From assembly GCA_002689905.1 (NCBI GenBank), contig NZIN01000034.1:1-8067 (forward strand): 8,067 nt of DNA, given 5' to 3'. The notes beneath the pieces are model-generated. The model had not been told where the DNA came from and made no database searches. It saw only the letters and a list, made by a program, of their open reading frames with translations. Within the stretch, counting starts at the first letter, position 1; each line of letters opens with the position of its first letter. The position numbers were made by a program, and so were the translations under genes. The stretch comes from Rickettsiales bacterium. GTDB lineage: Bacteria > Pseudomonadota > Alphaproteobacteria > TMED109. Shown piece after piece: positions 1 through 5,696 of the stretch.

Positions 1-105
1 TTTTATTTTAGATGGGACACCATCAAGTACAGCTCCTATTTCTGGGCCATGGCTTTCTCCCCATGTAGTAAGTTTTAAAACTTTTCCTATACTATTATAG
101 GACAT
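1..105 (-). CDS. aroC: Chorismate synthase, N-terminal 35 residues only (cut by window edge)
   Basis: Chorismate synthase converts 5-enolpyruvylshikimate-3-phosphate to chorismate, the last common step of aromatic amino acid synthesis, using reduced FMN in the cytoplasm. The minus-strand frame from ATG at 105 is open to position 1 and reads MSYNSIGKVLKLTTWGESHG, then PEIGAVLDGVPSKIK. The TTWGESHGP signature followed by GAVLDGVP is the conserved amino end of AroC, where the family normally has (T/V)TxGESHG and a GxxxDGxP motif. The rest of the usual roughly 350-residue protein lies outside the window. The start is 1 bp after the fabI stop on the same strand, so the two are probably cotranscribed; only a weak purine stretch (AAGTAAAG) precedes the ATG. 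An ATG 5 bases upstream (110-108) is in another frame. Identification is strong despite the short length. Confidence 0.9.
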   Translation of the reverse strand, partial: MSYNSIGKVLKLTTWGESHGPEIGAVLDGVPSKIK

Positions 106-106
106 T

Positions 107-922
107 TCATACTTTACTTATATCTGGTGCGTTAACATTTTTCATGCCAATAACATTGTATCCAGAATCAACATGTAATATCTCACCAGTAGTTCCGCTA
201 CTTAAGTTAGACAGAAGATATACTGAAGCACCTCCAACATCGTCAAGAGTAATATTTCTTTCAAGTGGAGAATTGTATTCATTCCATTTTAAAATATATC
301 TAAAGTCAGAAATTCCAGAAGCAGCAAGTGTTCTTACTGGGCCAGCAGAAATAGCGTTAACTCTGTGACCTTTTTTTCCTAAATCTACTGCTAAATACTT
401 TACACTTGTTTCTAAAGCAGACTTAGCTACCCCCATAACATTGTAGTGCGGAATTACTTTTTCTGCACCATAATATGATAATGTGAGAAAGCTAGACTGT
501 TCATTCATGTAAGGTAGAGCCTCTTTAATCAAAGCTGTGAAAGAGTAACATGATATTTCCATAGTTTTTAAAAAATTGGATTTTGATGTATCTACATAAT
601 CTCCTTTTAATTCTTCTTTATCAGAAAAAGCAACAGCATGTACGAGAAAATCTAATTTGCCAAAATTTTTATTAATATTCTTAAAAAAATTTGGTAAAAG
701 TTGATAATCTTGTACATCACATTTGTAAATATGATTAGAATTAACTTTTTCTGCTAAAGGAATAATTCTTTTTTGTAAAGCTTCATTCTGATAAGTAAGA
801 GCAAGTTCTCCTCCATGTTTAGCAACACTATCTGCTATACCCCATGCCAAAGATCTTTCATTAGCAATTCCTATAACTAATCCTTTTTTACCTTTTAATA
901 TAGAACTTTTAGTATCATTCAT
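107..922 (-). CDS. fabI: Enoyl-[acyl-carrier-protein] reductase (NADH), FabI type
   Basis: FabI reduces trans-2-enoyl-ACP to acyl-ACP, the last step of each type II fatty acid synthesis cycle, in the cytoplasm. The 271-residue length is normal. The protein has the FabI form of the Rossmann glycine motif (VIGIANERSLAWGIA, residues 16-30) rather than the TGxxxGxG of ordinary SDRs, which is the family hallmark. The catalytic block SYYGAEKVIPHYNVMGVAK (149-167) gives Tyr150, Tyr160 and Lys167, matching Tyr146/Tyr156/Lys163 of E. coli FabI. The substrate loop SAGPVRTLA (192-200) and C-terminal GEILHVDSGYNVIGM (246-260) are also typical. The ATG at 922 gives the standard amino end; no Shine-Dalgarno sequence is visible upstream. 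It is followed 1 bp later by aroC and diverges from the HAD gene. Linkage of fabI to aroC is familiar from other alphaproteobacteria. Confidence 0.97.
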   Translation of the reverse strand: MNDTKSSILKGKKGLVIGIANERSLAWGIADSVAKHGGELALTYQNEALQKRIIPLAEKVNSNHIYKCDVQDYQLLPNFFKNINKNFGKLDFLVHAVAFSDKEELKGDYVDTSKSNFLKTMEISCYSFTALIKEALPYMNEQSSFLTLSYYGAEKVIPHYNVMGVAKSALETSVKYLAVDLGKKGHRVNAISAGPVRTLAASGISDFRYILKWNEYNSPLERNITLDDVGGASVYLLSNLSSGTTGEILHVDSGYNVIGMKNVNAPDISKV

Positions 923-984
923 AATTTATACTAGTATATTTTGATTATATATTACAATAATTAATTTAAATAACTGTCTTTGAT
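923..984. promoter_or_regulatory. Divergent promoter region between fabI and the HAD gene
   Basis: This 62-bp, almost pure A/T spacer must hold the starts of both divergent transcripts. On the minus strand a consensus -10 hexamer TATAAT is present at 944-949, about 21 bases before the fabI ATG, with no convincing -35. On the plus strand TATATT at 948-953, with TTTATA (925-930) 17 bases earlier, is a weak candidate for the HAD gene. In such AT-rich DNA these matches are weakly informative. Neither gene has a recognisable Shine-Dalgarno sequence here. Confidence 0.35.
927..938. repeat. Perfect 12-bp palindrome TATACTAGTATA just upstream of fabI
   Basis: The 12 bases read identically on both strands and lie 5 to 16 bases before the fabI start codon, where a ribosome binding site or repressor site would sit. 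The central CTAG is rare in many bacterial genomes. It could be a binding site for a dimeric regulator of fabI, or chance in AT-rich sequence; no second copy is evident in the other spacers of this window. The palindrome is seen directly; any function is inference. Confidence 0.3.
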
Positions 985-1677
985 ATGAAAGCATTTTTTT
1001 TTGATATATTTGGTACTTTAGTAGACTGGAGGTCTTCAATTATAAAAGGTATAAAAAAACTTGATAAGTTTAAATATGGAGATATTGAAGCATTTGTTAT
1101 TTATTGGAGGAAAGAATACCAACCTATATTAAATAAGGTTAATAATAATACCTTGAAATGGCAAACATTAGACCTGTTACACTATATAACCTTAGAAAAA
1201 GTATGTAAAAAAATGAATGTTCCTAAAATTACTGAAAAAGAAAAAAAATATTTAGTTAAATTATGGCATCAATTAGATCCCTGGGACGATAGCGTTGAAG
1301 GAATTAACTTACTAAATAAAAAATATATTACTGCAAGTTTATCAAATGGAAATATAATATTGCAAAAAAACCTTTTTAAATACGCTCAACTTAATTTAGA
1401 TTTTATTTTTTCAGCTGAACATTTTAAAAAATATAAACCCCACAAAAAAGTTTATTTAGGAGCTGTTAAGTTGCTTAACCTTAAAGTGGACGAATGTGCA
1501 TTAGTAGCCTCTCATAAAAGTGACCTATTAGCAGCATCTAAGCTTGGATTAAAAACAATATTTATTGAAAGAAAAAATGAATATGGAAAATATAAAAGAC
1601 AATCTGATGATACGAAATTTAATCCAGATATTAAAATTAGAAGTTTGACAGACCTAACTAAAAAACTTAGTCATTGA
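985..1677 (+). CDS. HAD-superfamily hydrolase, 2-haloacid dehalogenase (type II)-like
   Basis: This 230-residue protein has the size and motif order of L-2-haloacid dehalogenases. The nucleophile motif is FFFDIFGTLVDWR (4-16) with Asp7; the residue two positions on is Phe9, not the Asp that HAD phosphatases use as general acid, so it is dehalogenase-like. Arg42 in YWRKEY, Ser120 in LSNGN, Lys151-Pro152, Tyr157 and Asp180 line up with known active-site positions of L-2-haloacid dehalogenase. The motif that normally reads SSNAWD is ASHKSD (175-180) here, so the Ser and Asn that support catalysis are Ala175 and His177. Related alphaproteobacterial proteins often show an A-x-H variant, so this is probably a subfamily feature and real substrates are uncertain. 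The gene stands alone on its strand, diverges from fabI and overlaps the 3' end of the MaoC-like gene by 7 bp. No Shine-Dalgarno is visible. Confidence 0.82.
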   Translation: MKAFFFDIFGTLVDWRSSIIKGIKKLDKFKYGDIEAFVIYWRKEYQPILNKVNNNTLKWQTLDLLHYITLEKVCKKMNVPKITEKEKKYLVKLWHQLDPWDDSVEGINLLNKKYITASLSNGNIILQKNLFKYAQLNLDFIFSAEHFKKYKPHKKVYLGAVKLLNLKVDECALVASHKSDLLAASKLGLKTIFIERKNEYGKYKRQSDDTKFNPDIKIRSLTDLTKKLSH

Positions 1678-2138
1678 GTATATAAAAGACTTAAAGTTTC
1701 CGCAGATAATGCAGGTTTTTCTTGTTCCTTAATCTCAATATTAATTTTACTAGTTAATAATATTGCTTCTTTATAATCTTTTGCATCAAGAACTGAAATA
1801 GATGCTCTTATATAACTATTGCAAACAACTGGAGAAATGAATCTTATTTTTTCTGTCCCATAATTAAGAACTAATTTGAGTTTTCTACACTCCCAAACTT
1901 CATATACAAATTTAGGAATCAAGGATAACGAGTAATATCCATGAGCTATAGTATTCTTATAAGGACTATACTTTTTTGCCTTCTCTTCATTTACATGGAT
2001 CCACTGATAATCTTGAGTAGAATCGGCAAAGTGATTGATTTCATTTTGAGTTATGAGTTTCCAATCACTATACCCAAGGGATTCTCCAATCATATTTTTA
2101 AAATCACTTGGAGAATCAATCATTTTTTTCATAACCAT
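1671..2138 (-). CDS. MaoC/NodN-like hot-dog hydratase
   Basis: Members of this family are hot-dog fold proteins, many of which hydrate trans-2-enoyl-CoA to (R)-3-hydroxyacyl-CoA. The 155-residue protein carries the hydratase 2 signature: ADSTQDYQWIHVNEEKA (38-54), with Asp43 and His48 spaced as the catalytic Asp-x4-His pair, followed by TIAHGYYSLSLIPKF (63-77). The QWIHV wording and the later LNYGTEKIRFISPV resemble the NodN branch (rhizobial nodulation protein N and its many non-symbiotic homologues), whose substrate is not established. ATG codons occur at residues 1, 3 and 6. A TATAAT on the minus strand (2141-2146) lies so close to the first ATG that a leaderless start at residue 3 is possible. 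It faces the acyl-CoA operon across msrB and could supply a hydratase step there; that link is inference. Confidence 0.85.
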   Translation of the reverse strand: MVMKKMIDSPSDFKNMIGESLGYSDWKLITQNEINHFADSTQDYQWIHVNEEKAKKYSPYKNTIAHGYYSLSLIPKFVYEVWECRKLKLVLNYGTEKIRFISPVVCNSYIRASISVLDAKDYKEAILLTSKINIEIKEQEKPALSAETLSLLYTQ

Positions 2139-2181
2139 AAATTATATTAACATTTGAAAAAAAAAATGCTATTTAATTTAC
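2139..2181. promoter_or_regulatory. Divergent promoter region between the MaoC-like gene and msrB
   Basis: This 43-bp A/T spacer separates two divergent starts. It contains a run of ten A (2157-2166), TATAAT on the minus strand at 2141-2146 and TATATT on the plus strand at 2143-2148. The minus-strand hexamer is only 2 bases from the annotated MaoC ATG, which would give a leaderless message. No clear -35 element or Shine-Dalgarno sequence is seen on either side, so exact promoter positions are uncertain. Confidence 0.3.
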
Positions 2182-2544
2182 ATGAATAATACTAAAAGTT
2201 TAACCTACAAGGTTACTAGAGAAGGTGCTACAGAACCACCATTTTCAGGAGAATATAATAATAATAAAAAGATAGGTGATTATATGTGTGTTAATTGTAA
2301 TACAGTACTTTTTTCCTCAAAACATAAATTTGACTCTGGTACAGGGTGGCCCTCTTTTTATCAATCAGTAGAAAAAAAAGCAGTTAAAGAGTTAGAAGAC
2401 AACAGTTTTGGTATGAAAAGAGTAGAAGTAAAGTGTGCTAGTTGTAATTCTCATTTAGGCCACTTATTTCCTGATGGCCCAAAACCAACGGGCCTAAGAT
2501 ATTGCATAAATTCTGTAGCTTTAATTTTTAATGAGAAAACTTAG
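2182..2544 (+). CDS. msrB: Peptide-methionine (R)-S-oxide reductase
   Basis: MsrB reduces the R epimer of methionine sulfoxide in proteins, repairing oxidative damage in the cytoplasm. The protein is 120 residues, a short single-domain MsrB without MsrA fusion or signal peptide. It opens with TYKVTREGATEPPFSG (8-23) and has GTGWPSF (53-59), the zinc pairs Cys36/Cys39 and Cys85/Cys88, His91 and His94 in SHLGHLFPDGP, and the catalytic Cys108 in LRYCINS. The position that holds the resolving Cys in many MsrBs (SGCGWPSF) is Thr54. The only five cysteines are the four zinc ligands and the catalytic one, so regeneration cannot use an internal disulfide with another free Cys. It is monocistronic, divergent from the MaoC-like gene and convergent with the crotonase gene across an 8-bp gap. 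No Shine-Dalgarno is visible. Confidence 0.96.
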   Translation: MNNTKSLTYKVTREGATEPPFSGEYNNNKKIGDYMCVNCNTVLFSSKHKFDSGTGWPSFYQSVEKKAVKELEDNSFGMKRVEVKCASCNSHLGHLFPDGPKPTGLRYCINSVALIFNEKT

Positions 2545-2552
2545 ATTATTAT

Positions 2553-3305
2553 TTAAACTTCTAAAGAAGAGTGTTTATTAAGGATCAACCATTTAAGCCA
2601 TCTTTTTTCTATGGATAAACCTTCTTCGTATTGACATATGGAGCCTTCAAAAATAATTGATAATATTGCATTATAACAAGGTTTTTTATTTTTATATTTA
2701 CTATGAATTTTAGAATTAAAAAATATAAATGTATTAGTAAAAGAATGATCCCAAAAAAAATTTTTCTTGATTATTTTATTTATATTATCTTGTTGATTGT
2801 TTATGATTTCAAGTTTTGATGCATCTGCAAAACCTATAAATTTATCTATTAATAAAGCATGTAGTGTTTTTTTATATCCTAAAATTCTTATAAGTCTCTG
2901 AATAGTTCCAAGAAAGGGTATATAACCTTTATTAATAATATCAAAGTCAATAACACTCTCTTTCTCAGCTTTAATAAAATTGCATGATAGTGCAATTTCC
3001 ATAGCCGGTCCTTTTGTAATACCATTAATGAAAGAAGTAAATTTAATATTACTACTTTCAATAGTTTTTGTTATAGATTGTGATAAAAATAAAATTTTAT
3101 CCAAATCATTTTTTTTGGTAAAGGTATCTTCAATAAGTAGTTTAGTATTGAAATTTCCTATTATCTTTACTTCTTCAATATAATCTTTTTTATTAATTTT
3201 ATTTATTATAGTGTGTAAATCTTTAAGTACTTTTAGATTAAAATCCGAACCTATGATTTTTAAGGTAGAAAAGTCTCTACTTAACTTAAATTTGACTAAA
3301 GACAT
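2553..3305 (-). CDS. Orphan crotonase-like domain related to the N-terminal half of FadB/FadJ, probably degenerate
   Basis: The 250-residue protein has the crotonase fold core FINGITKGPAMEIALSC (92-108), then GYIPFLGTIQRLIRILG (127-143), and a C-terminal EEGLSIEKRWLKWLI (227-241) of the kind that ends the hydratase half of FadB/FadJ. Aligned with E. coli FadB by eye, Glu119 is kept as Glu103, but Glu139 of the PETKLG segment falls on Ile123 in DIINKG, and the oxyanion-hole GGG is GPA (99-101 is G-P-A). The first 90 residues are hard to match. The 3-hydroxyacyl-CoA dehydrogenase half that normally follows in one polypeptide is absent: the gene ends 8 bp from convergent msrB. It begins directly after the thiolase stop, where relatives usually carry full-length fadB/fadJ. 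It may be a non-hydratase remnant, a structural partner of the thiolase, or an enzyme with altered chemistry. It is very rich in Lys, Ile and Asn. Confidence 0.75.
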   Translation of the reverse strand: MSLVKFKLSRDFSTLKIIGSDFNLKVLKDLHTIINKINKKDYIEEVKIIGNFNTKLLIEDTFTKKNDLDKILFLSQSITKTIESSNIKFTSFINGITKGPAMEIALSCNFIKAEKESVIDFDIINKGYIPFLGTIQRLIRILGYKKTLHALLIDKFIGFADASKLEIINNQQDNINKIIKKNFFWDHSFTNTFIFFNSKIHSKYKNKKPCYNAILSIIFEGSICQYEEGLSIEKRWLKWLILNKHSSLEV

Positions 3306-4514
3306 TTACACTCTTTCTATAATAGTAGCAGTTCCCATCCCAGCCCCTACACATAAAGTGATTAATCCAGTAGATAAATTTCTTCTTTCTAATTCATCGA
3401 GTATTGTACCTAATAACATCGCGCCTGTAGCACCTAATGGATGACCCATAGCTATAGCTCCTCCATTCACATTCACAATATCATCACTAATACCTATAGC
3501 ATCTATGTATCTTAAAACTACAGCGGCAAATGCTTCATTAACCTCAAATAAATCAATATCACTGGCATTCATTTTAGCCCTATCAAATACTTTTTTAGTT
3601 GCATGTTCAGGCCCTGTAAGCATTATAGTTGGCTCAGTACCTACTGATGAAAATGCTTTAATCTTTGCTCTTGGTTTAAGTCCTAATTTATCTCCTATAT
3701 ATTTATTACCAATTAATACTGCTGAAGCACCATCTACTATACCAGATGAATTACCAGCGTGATGAACATGATTAATTTTTGTATTTTCAGGATATTTCAT
3801 TAGTGCAATTTCATCTAAGCCTGTTTCTTTACCTATCTTTTCAAAAGAAGGATCCAATGAGGCTAAACTTTGCATGGTTGTATCTTTTCTAACTAATTCA
3901 TCATGTTTAAGCATAAGGTCACCATTTTGATCACATATATCTATTATACTTTTATTGAAATAATTCTCTTCTTGTGCTCTGTTAGCTTTTTTTTGTGAAT
4001 TTACAGCAAATAAATCAACGTCATCTCTGCTATAATTATATTTAGTAGCCAAAAGGTCTGCAGATATGCCTTGAGGAACAAAATACGTTTTAAAAGCTAC
4101 AGAGGGGTCAGTCATCCATGCACCACCAGCACTTCCCATTGGAACTCTAGACATTGACTCTACACCTCCACCTATAGTCATATCTGATTGCCCACTAAGC
4201 ACCTGAGCAGCTGCTATATTACAAGCTTCAAGTCCTGAGGCACAAAATCTATCTACTTGAGTTCCCGGAACAGATTGATCATAATCTGCATCTAATACTG
4301 CTACTCTTGCTATATCAGATCCTTGTTCTTTTACTGGATGAACGCACCCTAGTACTACATCATCTAAAAGACTAGTATCTAAATTATTTCTTTCTTTTAA
4401 TTTTTTTAAAGTTTTAGAAGCAAGCTTTATAGGAGTTATTTGATGTAAAGCTCCATTTTTTTTACCTTTTCCTCTTGGTGTTCTAATAGCATCATATATA
4501 TAAGCTTCATTCAT
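3306..4514 (-). CDS. Acetyl-CoA acyltransferase / acetyltransferase (thiolase, FadA-like)
   Basis: Thiolases cleave 3-ketoacyl-CoA with CoA to release acetyl-CoA, or run in reverse to condense two acetyl-CoA. The 402-residue length is normal. The acylated nucleophile is Cys91 in VDRFCASGLEA (87-97). The other active-site motifs are NEAFA (326-330), GGAIAMGHPLGATGA (351-365) with His358, and CVGAGMGTATIIERV (388-402) with Cys388. All catalytic residues are present. The opening EAYIYDAIRTPRGKGKK and the GGGVESMSRVPMGSAGGAW block resemble the alphaproteobacterial thiolases usually encoded next to a FadB/FadJ-type multifunctional protein, which favours a degradative role. It is the third gene of the operon, with the strongest ribosome binding site in the window formed by the tail of the preceding gene. 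The exact chain-length preference cannot be read from the sequence. Confidence 0.94.
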   Translation of the reverse strand: MNEAYIYDAIRTPRGKGKKNGALHQITPIKLASKTLKKLKERNNLDTSLLDDVVLGCVHPVKEQGSDIARVAVLDADYDQSVPGTQVDRFCASGLEACNIAAAQVLSGQSDMTIGGGVESMSRVPMGSAGGAWMTDPSVAFKTYFVPQGISADLLATKYNYSRDDVDLFAVNSQKKANRAQEENYFNKSIIDICDQNGDLMLKHDELVRKDTTMQSLASLDPSFEKIGKETGLDEIALMKYPENTKINHVHHAGNSSGIVDGASAVLIGNKYIGDKLGLKPRAKIKAFSSVGTEPTIMLTGPEHATKKVFDRAKMNASDIDLFEVNEAFAAVVLRYIDAIGISDDIVNVNGGAIAMGHPLGATGAMLLGTILDELERRNLSTGLITLCVGAGMGTATIIERV

Positions 4515-4519
4515 GTTTT

Positions 4520-4525
4520 CCTCCT
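4520..4525 (-). promoter_or_regulatory. Strong Shine-Dalgarno AGGAGG for the thiolase, fused to the upstream stop codon
   Basis: On the minus strand the bases TAGGAGGAAAAC precede the thiolase ATG. The AGGAGG core is 5 bases from the start codon, and its first two bases are the last two of the TAG stop of the acyl-CoA dehydrogenase gene. Nearly every other gene here lacks a recognisable site, so this one stands out and implies translational coupling with high thiolase expression. Confidence 0.85.
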
Positions 4526-5660
4526 ATAAATTTCTACCAATAATTTCTTTCATTATCTCGTTAGTTCCCCCATAAATTCTTTGAACCCTGGCGTCCATAA
4601 ATGCTTTTGCTATAGGATACTCTTGCATATATCCATAACCACCAAATAGTTGTAAGCATTCGTCCATAACCTTAAATTGTAATTCAGTACACCATAATTT
4701 TGCAATTGCACCGTCTTCTGCAGAAAAGTTATTATTAATATGTTCATCTATACATCTGTCTATAAAAGTTCTAGCAACCAAAAGCTCTGATTTTAATTTT
4801 GCTAAAGTGAATTTAGTATTTTGAAAATCTATTATTTTAGTATTAAAAGCTTCTCTTTCTTTTGTATAAGAAATAGTCCAATTCAAAGCTGCTTCAGCAG
4901 AGGAGATTGCTGTAACTGCAATAGAAAGCCTTTCTTGAGGAAGCTCATCCATAAGTTGAGCAAATCCTTGTCCAGAATTACCTAAAATATTATTTAAAGG
5001 TAGTTTTACATCTTGAAAAAAAAGTTCTGATGTATCTTGAGCTTTCATTCCTATTTTATCGAGATTTTTTCCTTTATTAAATCCTTCTGTTCCTGCCTCA
5101 CATAAAACTATTGAAATTCCTTTAGCTTTTTTAGACTTATCAGTTTTTGCAACTACTAAAACTAAATCCGCATTTTTTCCATTTGTAATAAAGGTTTTTG
5201 AACCATTCAATATCAAATGATCATTATTTATAACAGCATGAGTTTTTATATTTTGAAGATCAGAACCTGTACCTGGTTCAGTCATAGCTATAGCTGTAAT
5301 GATTTCACCTTTCACCATTTTAGGAAGATATTTTTTCTTTTGATCTTTAGTGCAATAATTGACTAAATAAGGTGTCACTATATCTGAGTGTACAGCAAAT
5401 CCCGGGCCTGTTGCACCTATTCTTGCTAATTCTTCTATAATTATTACATTGAATCTAAAATCACCATTTATCCCACCATAATCTTTAGGTACATTAGGAC
5501 ATAAAAGCCCTACACTACCTGCTTTTAACCATAACTCTTTTGGAACAAAACCATCTTTTTCCCATTTTTTGTGATATGGAAGTATTTCTTTATCCACAAA
5601 TTTAGAAGCGGTTTCTCTAAAGTAATCTTGTTCTTCATTAAAAATTTTTCTATGAAACAT
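4524..5660 (-). CDS. Acyl-CoA dehydrogenase, long-chain (LCAD)-like
   Basis: This FAD flavoprotein oxidises acyl-CoA to trans-2-enoyl-CoA, passing electrons to ETF. The 378 residues cover the full family: N-terminal helical domain, the FAD/substrate beta domain with AMTEPGTGSDLQNIKT (125-140) and FITNGKNADLV (157-167), and the C-terminal helical domain with LFGGYGYMQEYPI (338-350). Medium- and short-chain enzymes carry their catalytic Glu in a YEGT motif near the C-terminus; here that position is Gly364 in IYGGTNEIMKEIIGR (362-376). Instead ELPQER (239-244) contains Glu243, at the position used by long-chain and isovaleryl-CoA dehydrogenases. The IYGGTNEIM plus LPQER combination matches LCAD-type enzymes. 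It follows the SDR gene by 36 bp and its stop overlaps the thiolase ribosome binding site. No Shine-Dalgarno is visible before its own ATG. Substrate is probably a straight- or branched-chain acyl-CoA, not determinable here. Confidence 0.95.
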   Translation of the reverse strand: MFHRKIFNEEQDYFRETASKFVDKEILPYHKKWEKDGFVPKELWLKAGSVGLLCPNVPKDYGGINGDFRFNVIIIEELARIGATGPGFAVHSDIVTPYLVNYCTKDQKKKYLPKMVKGEIITAIAMTEPGTGSDLQNIKTHAVINNDHLILNGSKTFITNGKNADLVLVVAKTDKSKKAKGISIVLCEAGTEGFNKGKNLDKIGMKAQDTSELFFQDVKLPLNNILGNSGQGFAQLMDELPQERLSIAVTAISSAEAALNWTISYTKEREAFNTKIIDFQNTKFTLAKLKSELLVARTFIDRCIDEHINNNFSAEDGAIAKLWCTELQFKVMDECLQLFGGYGYMQEYPIAKAFMDARVQRIYGGTNEIMKEIIGRNL

Positions 5661-5696
5661 GTTAAAATTTTATATTAAAAAAAAACTTTGTAAATA

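Noticed and set aside
994..1002. Run of nine T near the start of the HAD gene as a frameshift site
   Set aside because: It encodes three Phe directly before catalytic Asp7, and the frame matches the family on both sides, so no frameshift needs to be assumed.
2157..2166. Run of ten A as a curved-DNA or slippage element
   Set aside because: It lies in a 43-bp A/T spacer, and runs of this size are expected at this base composition.
2476..2494. GGCCC...GGGCC inverted repeat, a possible terminator hairpin
   Set aside because: It is only a 5-bp stem with a 9-base loop inside msrB, where it encodes the conserved DGPKPTGL segment, and no T run follows.
3505..3762. Open frames on the plus strand inside the thiolase and neighbouring genes
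   Set aside because: They are antisense to strongly conserved coding sequence and have no recognisable motif or ribosome binding site.
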